From contig JAFQLG010000037.1 of the NCBI GenBank assembly GCA_017414605.1, positions 1 to 9,599 on the forward strand: a stretch of DNA of 9,599 nucleotides, written 5' to 3'. The position numbers and the translations under genes were made by a program. Each line of letters opens with the position of its first letter. Positions within the stretch are counted from its first letter, which is position 1. Of the stretch, positions 6,666-9,599 are shown in pieces. The notes under the pieces are model-generated. The model did not search any database, was not told where the DNA came from, and worked only from the letters and a program-made list of their open reading frames with translations. This DNA is from Clostridia bacterium. GTDB taxonomy: Bacteria; Bacillota_A; Clostridia; Oscillospirales; CAG-272.

Positions 6666-7751
6666 TCAATACTTTGAGGGTTTGCTTGCAAGATACTTCT
6701 TAACCATAAGCGCTACCTTGAAGGTTATCGCATGCTCAAACTCGCGCAGGTCAAGTCCCGTTATCTTTCTTATCTTTTCAAGTCTGTATACCAGTGTATT
6801 TCTGTGAACGAACAGCTTTCTCGAGGTTTCGGAAACGTTGAGGTTGTTTTCAAAGAAGCACTGAATGGTCATAAGCGTTTCGCGGTCCAGAGATTCGAGG
6901 CTCTCCTTTTTGAATACCTCCTGCAAGAACATATCGCACAGCGTTGTGGGGAGCTGATAGATAAGTCTGCCGATTCCGAGGTTTTCATAGCTTATGATAT
7001 TCTTTTCGGTTTCAAACACCTTGCCAACCTCGAGTGCGACCTGCGCCTCTTTGTATGCGCGGGCGAGATCCTTGAGGTTATCAACGACAGTTGATATACC
7101 GATATTTACCTTGGTATAGAATTCTGCCGACAGAGTGTCCGAGATGTTTGTTGCTATTCTCTCGATGTCGCGGCTATCCGCATCTTTTCTTACGTCCTTT
7201 ACAAGCACAACGTCATGCTCGCCAACGCTGATAACGTAATCGCGCGATTTGTCGGGGAACATATTCTGGAGCATCTCAAAGGGCAAAACGTCCGTTTTTC
7301 CTGCAAACTTGATGAGGAATACTATTCTGGACTCGTCCGTTCCGAAATGGAGCTCCTTGGACTTGATATATATATCGCTGGGGAGAATGTTGTCAAGAAT
7401 GATGTTCTTTATGAACAGTCCCTTGTCGTATTTCTCGTCATACAGATTCTTTATGTTGGAGAGAGATACTGCCAAAAGCTTGGACATCTTCTCTGCCATC
7501 TTGTCCTCGCCCTCCATAAAGACGACGTACTCGCTCTTTGCTCCCTGAGCGAGAGGACGGTATGTATATCCATCTATAACTGCGATGTCGTTTGAATACG
7601 TGAGATTCTCGCGCACGCCCTGCTTTGCCTCGCCTATGCGGACAAGCTCGGAGCAAGCGATAATAACGCCGTTTTCGTCCATAACACCGATCACGCGGTC
7701 CACCGCCGCCTTCATCTGATGAATTACGTTCTGAAATAATCTGTTTGCCAT
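6666..7751 (-). CDS. CdaR/PucR-family transcriptional regulator
   Basis: The 361-residue protein has the three-part layout of CdaR (sugar diacid regulator) relatives. The N-terminal region (about 1-125), with the pattern QNVIHQMKAAVDRVIGVMDENG followed by IIACSELVRIGE, resembles the putative sugar diacid recognition domain. The middle (about 130-270) is a GGDEF-like/PucR-type module without a diguanylate cyclase motif. The C-terminal helix-turn-helix lies at about 305-334 and includes NVSETSRKLFVHRNTLVYRLEKI, typical of the PucR HTH. The family commonly activates genes for use of sugar acids or purines, but no such genes are next to it, so its target and ligand are unknown. The start is the ATG at 7751, 6 bases after AAGGGG; a TTG at 7772 lies upstream of that site and is unlikely. 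It follows rsmE by 55 bases and ends before a long hairpin. Confidence 0.88.
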   Translation of the reverse strand: MANRLFQNVIHQMKAAVDRVIGVMDENGVIIACSELVRIGEAKQGVRENLTYSNDIAVIDGYTYRPLAQGAKSEYVVFMEGEDKMAEKMSKLLAVSLSNIKNLYDEKYDKGLFIKNIILDNILPSDIYIKSKELHFGTDESRIVFLIKFAGKTDVLPFEMLQNMFPDKSRDYVISVGEHDVVLVKDVRKDADSRDIERIATNISDTLSAEFYTKVNIGISTVVDNLKDLARAYKEAQVALEVGKVFETEKNIISYENLGIGRLIYQLPTTLCDMFLQEVFKKESLESLDRETLMTIQCFFENNLNVSETSRKLFVHRNTLVYRLEKIRKITGLDLREFEHAITFKVALMVKKYLASKPSKY

Positions 7752-7806
7752 GATAAACCCCTTTTGTGTCAATAAACTTATATAATATAATCCCGATCTC
7801 TCAGGC

Positions 7807-8550
7807 TTACATTTCCAATTCGTAAACGAGGCAACTGAGCACGAAGGAAGATGCCGTTTCCGTTCTCAATATCCTCTTGCCAAGGCCAACGGGGATAAGT
7901 CCCGCCGCTCTTGCGCGCTCCACCTCGGCAAGCGAAAAGCCGCCCTCACTGCCGATAACTATGCTGATCTTAGCACCCGCGCCAAGCCTTTCGCGCGAGA
8001 ACTGAAGCACGCGGCGCAGGCTCTCGGTGCCCTCGCCCTCGTAGCAGAACAGCGCAAGGTCTGCCTCCGCCGCCTGCTTTAGCATATCGCCAAAGCTTAC
8101 GGTTGACTTGACCTCGGGAACGATTCCCCTGCCCGATTGCTTTGCCGCCTCCTGCGCGATGCGGTTACGCCTCTGGAGCTTATTTTGCTCGTCCCCCTTT
8201 TCCTTTGCGATGCAACGCTCGCTATTAAAGGTGACTATTCTGAAAGCTCCGCATTCAACGGATTTCTGGATAATGGAATCAAGCTTTTCGCCCTTGGGGA
8301 GCGCCTGATAAAGCGTTGCCTCAAAGGGAGCCTCCGTTTCGCTCTGCCGCATCTCGACGATCCTGGCCAGCACTCTGTCGGGCAAAAAATCCTCAAGAAC
8401 GCAGTCATACTCCACCTTTTGCATATCGCTTATGGTTATTTTATCGCCCTTTGCCATGCGCAGAGCGCGAGAGATATGATGCGCGTCATCTCCCAGCACG
8501 GTTATAACGCCGTTTTCTATTTGGTCTTTTCTGACGAAAAAACGAGGCAT
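7807..8550 (-). CDS. rsmE: 16S rRNA (uracil-1498-N3)-methyltransferase RsmE
   Basis: RsmE uses S-adenosylmethionine to methylate N3 of U1498 in 16S rRNA within the 30S subunit. The 247-residue length is normal. The N-terminal PUA-like RNA-binding part contains LGDDAHHISRALRMAKGD. The SPOUT (trefoil-knot) methyltransferase part contains ALPKGEKLDSIIQKSVECG, RRNRIAQEAAKQSGR, the SAM-site IGSEGGF (199-205) and LGKRILRTETA (223-233), all family hallmarks. GGGAGA sits about 6 bases before the ATG at 8550. In many Bacillota this gene follows prmA, but here it stands behind its own strong promoter and a leader of about 100 bases, after a GH2 gene. Confidence 0.97.
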   Translation of the reverse strand: MPRFFVRKDQIENGVITVLGDDAHHISRALRMAKGDKITISDMQKVEYDCVLEDFLPDRVLARIVEMRQSETEAPFEATLYQALPKGEKLDSIIQKSVECGAFRIVTFNSERCIAKEKGDEQNKLQRRNRIAQEAAKQSGRGIVPEVKSTVSFGDMLKQAAEADLALFCYEGEGTESLRRVLQFSRERLGAGAKISIVIGSEGGFSLAEVERARAAGLIPVGLGKRILRTETASSFVLSCLVYELEM

Positions 8551-8600
8551 ATTCTATCTCCCTGATGTAAAAAAGGCTTGTTACTATTATCTTTTTGCAC

Positions 8601-8628
8601 AAAAAAACGGCTCATTTATAGGTAATGG
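8601..8628 (-). other. Weak hairpin plus U run in the rsmE leader
   Basis: In minus-strand RNA a short stem of six pairs with one bulged A (GCCAUU with AAUGAGC, 8611-8628) is followed within two bases by seven U (8601-8607). It has the layout of an attenuator, but the stem is weak and I see no alternative antiterminator pairing, leader peptide or known riboswitch pattern. Confidence 0.25.
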
Positions 8629-8655
8629 CGCGTTCTTTTGGTATCTTGGATTTTA

Positions 8656-8684
8656 ATTATACTACAAAATAACCAATTTGTCAA
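8656..8684 (-). promoter_or_regulatory. Consensus sigma-70/sigma-A promoter for rsmE
   Basis: On the minus strand a perfect -35 TTGACA (8679-8684) and a perfect -10 TATAAT (8656-8661) are separated by exactly 17 bases. The start of transcription should be near 8649, giving a leader of about 100 bases before the rsmE ATG. This is the best promoter in the window and likely drives rsmE and perhaps the regulator downstream. Confidence 0.9.
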
Positions 8685-8802
8685 CGGGCTTTTTGTAAAA
8701 AATCACATTTTCTTTAACATTTTTTACAATTTACCCTTATTATCCCCCCAAATTAAAGACAGAACGAACAAATTTGCCATTTTACACAAGGAAAAAATGC
8801 AC

Positions 8803-8839
8803 AAAAGCCCATGCGCGACGTTGGTCGGCACAGGCTTTT
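8803..8839 (-). terminator. Hairpin terminator downstream of the GH2 gene
   Basis: In minus-strand RNA, outer arms of 12 pairs (two of them G-U/U-G; 8803-8814 with 8828-8839) enclose a further 4-bp stem (CGAC/GUCG, one bulged base) and a CAAC loop. The wobble pairs would be A-C mismatches in the other strand's RNA, so minus-strand use is favoured. After the stem the minus strand has two T runs broken by GTGCA. On the plus strand a long T run also follows, so it may work both ways. It lies about 80 bases past the GH2 stop, with the repeat between. Confidence 0.72.
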
Positions 8840-8860
8840 TTTACTTTTTTATGCTGTTTT

Positions 8861-8918
8861 TGCGCTTTTTGCACTGCTTTTGCGCTTTTTGCACTGCTTT
8901 TGCGCTTTTTGCGCTTTT
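8861..8918. repeat. 20-bp tandem repeat with T-tracts at helical spacing
   Basis: The unit TGCGCTTTTTGCACTGCTTT occurs at 8861-8880 and 8881-8900 without a mismatch, then a partial, altered third copy runs on from 8901. Each unit is itself made of two roughly similar 10-bp halves. T runs of 4 to 5 bases are centred at about 8859, 8868, 8879, 8888, 8899, 8908 and 8917, about one helical turn apart, a pattern known to produce intrinsic DNA curvature. It begins at the stop codon of the GH2 gene, just before the hairpin terminator. Confidence 0.88.
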
Positions 8919-9599
8919 TCAGTTTACGTCCTCGAGATAGATGCCGCCCATAATGCCCGCGCCGCGATCGTCAAACTCAAGCGAAGCGCGCAAAAGTATG
9001 CGAATGTCGAGGCGCTCGCCCTCCTTTGCCTCAAACGAGGGAGTGCGATAGGGTTGATCGTAAACGTTCAGGCTATCAGAGCCTATAACGGTCTTGCCGT
9101 TGACGTAAACGTGCAGGCTGCTGAACATTCCCTTTGCCAGCAAAAGTCTGTATTTTGCGCTTGATGCCGCCTTTACGGTTGCGCGGTATATGCGCCAGCC
9201 CTCGTAAAAGTCGCGCTGGAAGCTTCCCTCCTCAAATGCCACGGGCATAAAGGAGTTCTGGTCGTTGTCGGCAAGCTCTATAAGGGCATCGGGGCGCTCC
9301 ATCGTCACTCCCGACATAGTTACGTTGCCAAGGTAGACCGCGTTGCAGGGCTCGGGGGTTATGGGAGCCTTGACCGAGCATACGGCAAGCTCCAGCTCGC
9401 AGGGGGCAAGAGATGCGCTCTCGGCAACTATTTTTATGCTCTTGGCGCCAAGCTTTGACGTTACAAGCGCCTGACAAAGACCGCAAAACGCGCGTCTTTG
9501 GGGCAAAATATCGGATTCATGCGAATTGGGGTCGCCGTTTCCAACACCGCGCACATATCCTTCACCAACAACGGTAAATTTGATGAGATCATCGGCATA
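8919..9599 (-). CDS. Glycoside hydrolase family 2 enzyme (beta-galactosidase-like), C-terminal part
   Basis: The frame is open to the window edge, so the 226 visible residues are the C-terminal end of a longer protein. The first 35 residues read DLIKFTVVGEGYVRGVGNGDP, then NSHESDILPQRRAFCGLCQALV, the typical end of the GH2 C-terminal Ig-like domain. A second domain of about 150 residues follows, with WRIYRATV, VYVNGKTVIG and GIMGGIYLEDV, which looks like a galactose-binding-like jelly-roll module of the kind found at the sugar-binding parts of GH2 enzymes. The catalytic TIM barrel lies outside the window, so substrate (galactoside, glucuronide, mannoside) cannot be decided; beta-galactosidase is the best guess. 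A GTG at 9554 has codons in the same frame upstream that continue the domain, so it is not a start. It ends with TGA at the edge of the T-tract repeat. Confidence 0.87.
   Translation of the reverse strand, partial: YADDLIKFTVVGEGYVRGVGNGDPNSHESDILPQRRAFCGLCQALVTSKLGAKSIKIVAESASLAPCELELAVCSVKAPITPEPCNAVYLGNVTMSGVTMERPDALIELADNDQNSFMPVAFEEGSFQRDFYEGWRIYRATVKAASSAKYRLLLAKGMFSSLHVYVNGKTVIGSDSLNVYDQPYRTPSFEAKEGERLDIRILLRASLEFDDRGAGIMGGIYLEDVN

Larger units (their letters stand above)
8551..8918. other. Intergenic region between the GH2 gene and rsmE
   Basis: This 368-base spacer contains no credible gene on either strand. From right to left it holds the phased T-tract repeat, the hairpin terminator, an A+T-rich stretch (about 8685-8802) in which I see nothing definite apart from a C run at 8745-8750, the consensus rsmE promoter, and the rsmE leader. 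Frames on the plus strand here translate the T-rich repeat into Phe/Leu/Cys/Ala-rich strings and are not credible. Confidence 0.75.

Noticed and set aside
7752..7772. TTG start at 7772 for the CdaR-type regulator
   Set aside because: The AAGGGG ribosome binding site lies downstream of this TTG and 6 bases before the ATG at 7751, so the ATG is the better start.
7752..7806. A promoter for the regulator in the 55-base gap after rsmE
   Set aside because: TATATT and TATAAG-like stretches occur, but no -35 box at acceptable distance; readthrough from rsmE explains expression as well.
8745..8802. A second promoter or small RNA in the A+T-rich stretch upstream of the rsmE promoter
   Set aside because: No pair of boxes at proper spacing and no convincing hairpin was found; only A+T richness and a short C run.
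8861..8918. The tandem repeat as a CRISPR array
   Set aside because: Units are 20 bp, directly joined with no spacers, and low in complexity; no cas genes are present.
8638..9164. Plus-strand open frames across the T-tract repeat
   Set aside because: They translate the repeat into Phe/Leu/Cys/Ala strings, lack ribosome binding sites, and run antisense into the GH2 gene.

Overview
The window looks like a chromosomal housekeeping segment from a Gram-positive-type bacterium of the Bacillota, most likely an uncultured gut-associated clostridial lineage. The signs are strong AGGAGG-type ribosome binding sites, a lipoprotein-type S41 protease, a LURP-one-related (YxjI-like) protein, two small membrane proteins of a type familiar from Clostridia, a CdaR/PucR-type regulator, and a glycoside hydrolase family 2 enzyme. 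Base composition is intermediate (roughly half G+C), with A+T-rich intergenic spacers. Genus cannot be fixed from the sequence. I see no phage, transposon, CRISPR array, tRNA or rRNA.

Layout. At the left edge, on the plus strand, are the 3' part of clpP and a complete clpX: the peptidase and the unfoldase of the ClpXP protease. They end in a symmetric terminator shared with the convergent minus-strand block. Everything else reads on the minus strand. In transcription order (right to left) it is: the C-terminal end of a GH2 beta-galactosidase-like enzyme; a 368-base spacer with a phased T-tract repeat, a hairpin terminator and a near-perfect sigma-70 promoter; rsmE (16S rRNA U1498 methyltransferase); a CdaR/PucR-type regulator; an S41 C-terminal processing protease interrupted by an in-frame TAG; greA; a one-pass membrane protein of unknown function; a LURP-one-related protein; a terminator; then a two-gene unit of a membrane zinc-ribbon protein and a membrane-anchored ComEC-like metallo-beta-lactamase-fold hydrolase.

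How the genes fit together. The ctpA-greA-membrane protein-LOR genes are closely spaced (16 to 34 bases) with a terminator only at the end, so they look like one transcript. The zinc-ribbon and MBL genes form a second unit with its own likely promoter. rsmE is driven by a strong promoter with a leader of about 100 bases. Several genes concern protein quality control or gene expression (ClpXP, CtpA, GreA, RsmE), but nothing shows them acting as one dedicated system.

Most notable points: (1) the amber codon in ctpA, placed just before the half that carries the catalytic Ser/Lys, with the frame open and family-like on both sides; (2) a 20-bp tandem repeat with T-tracts at about helical spacing just after the GH2 stop codon; (3) conserved but uncharacterised membrane proteins, one with an EF-hand-like loop. 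I do not see clear evidence for a wholly new system here. Four start codons were set by ribosome binding site position rather than by longest open frame where these differed or needed checking.
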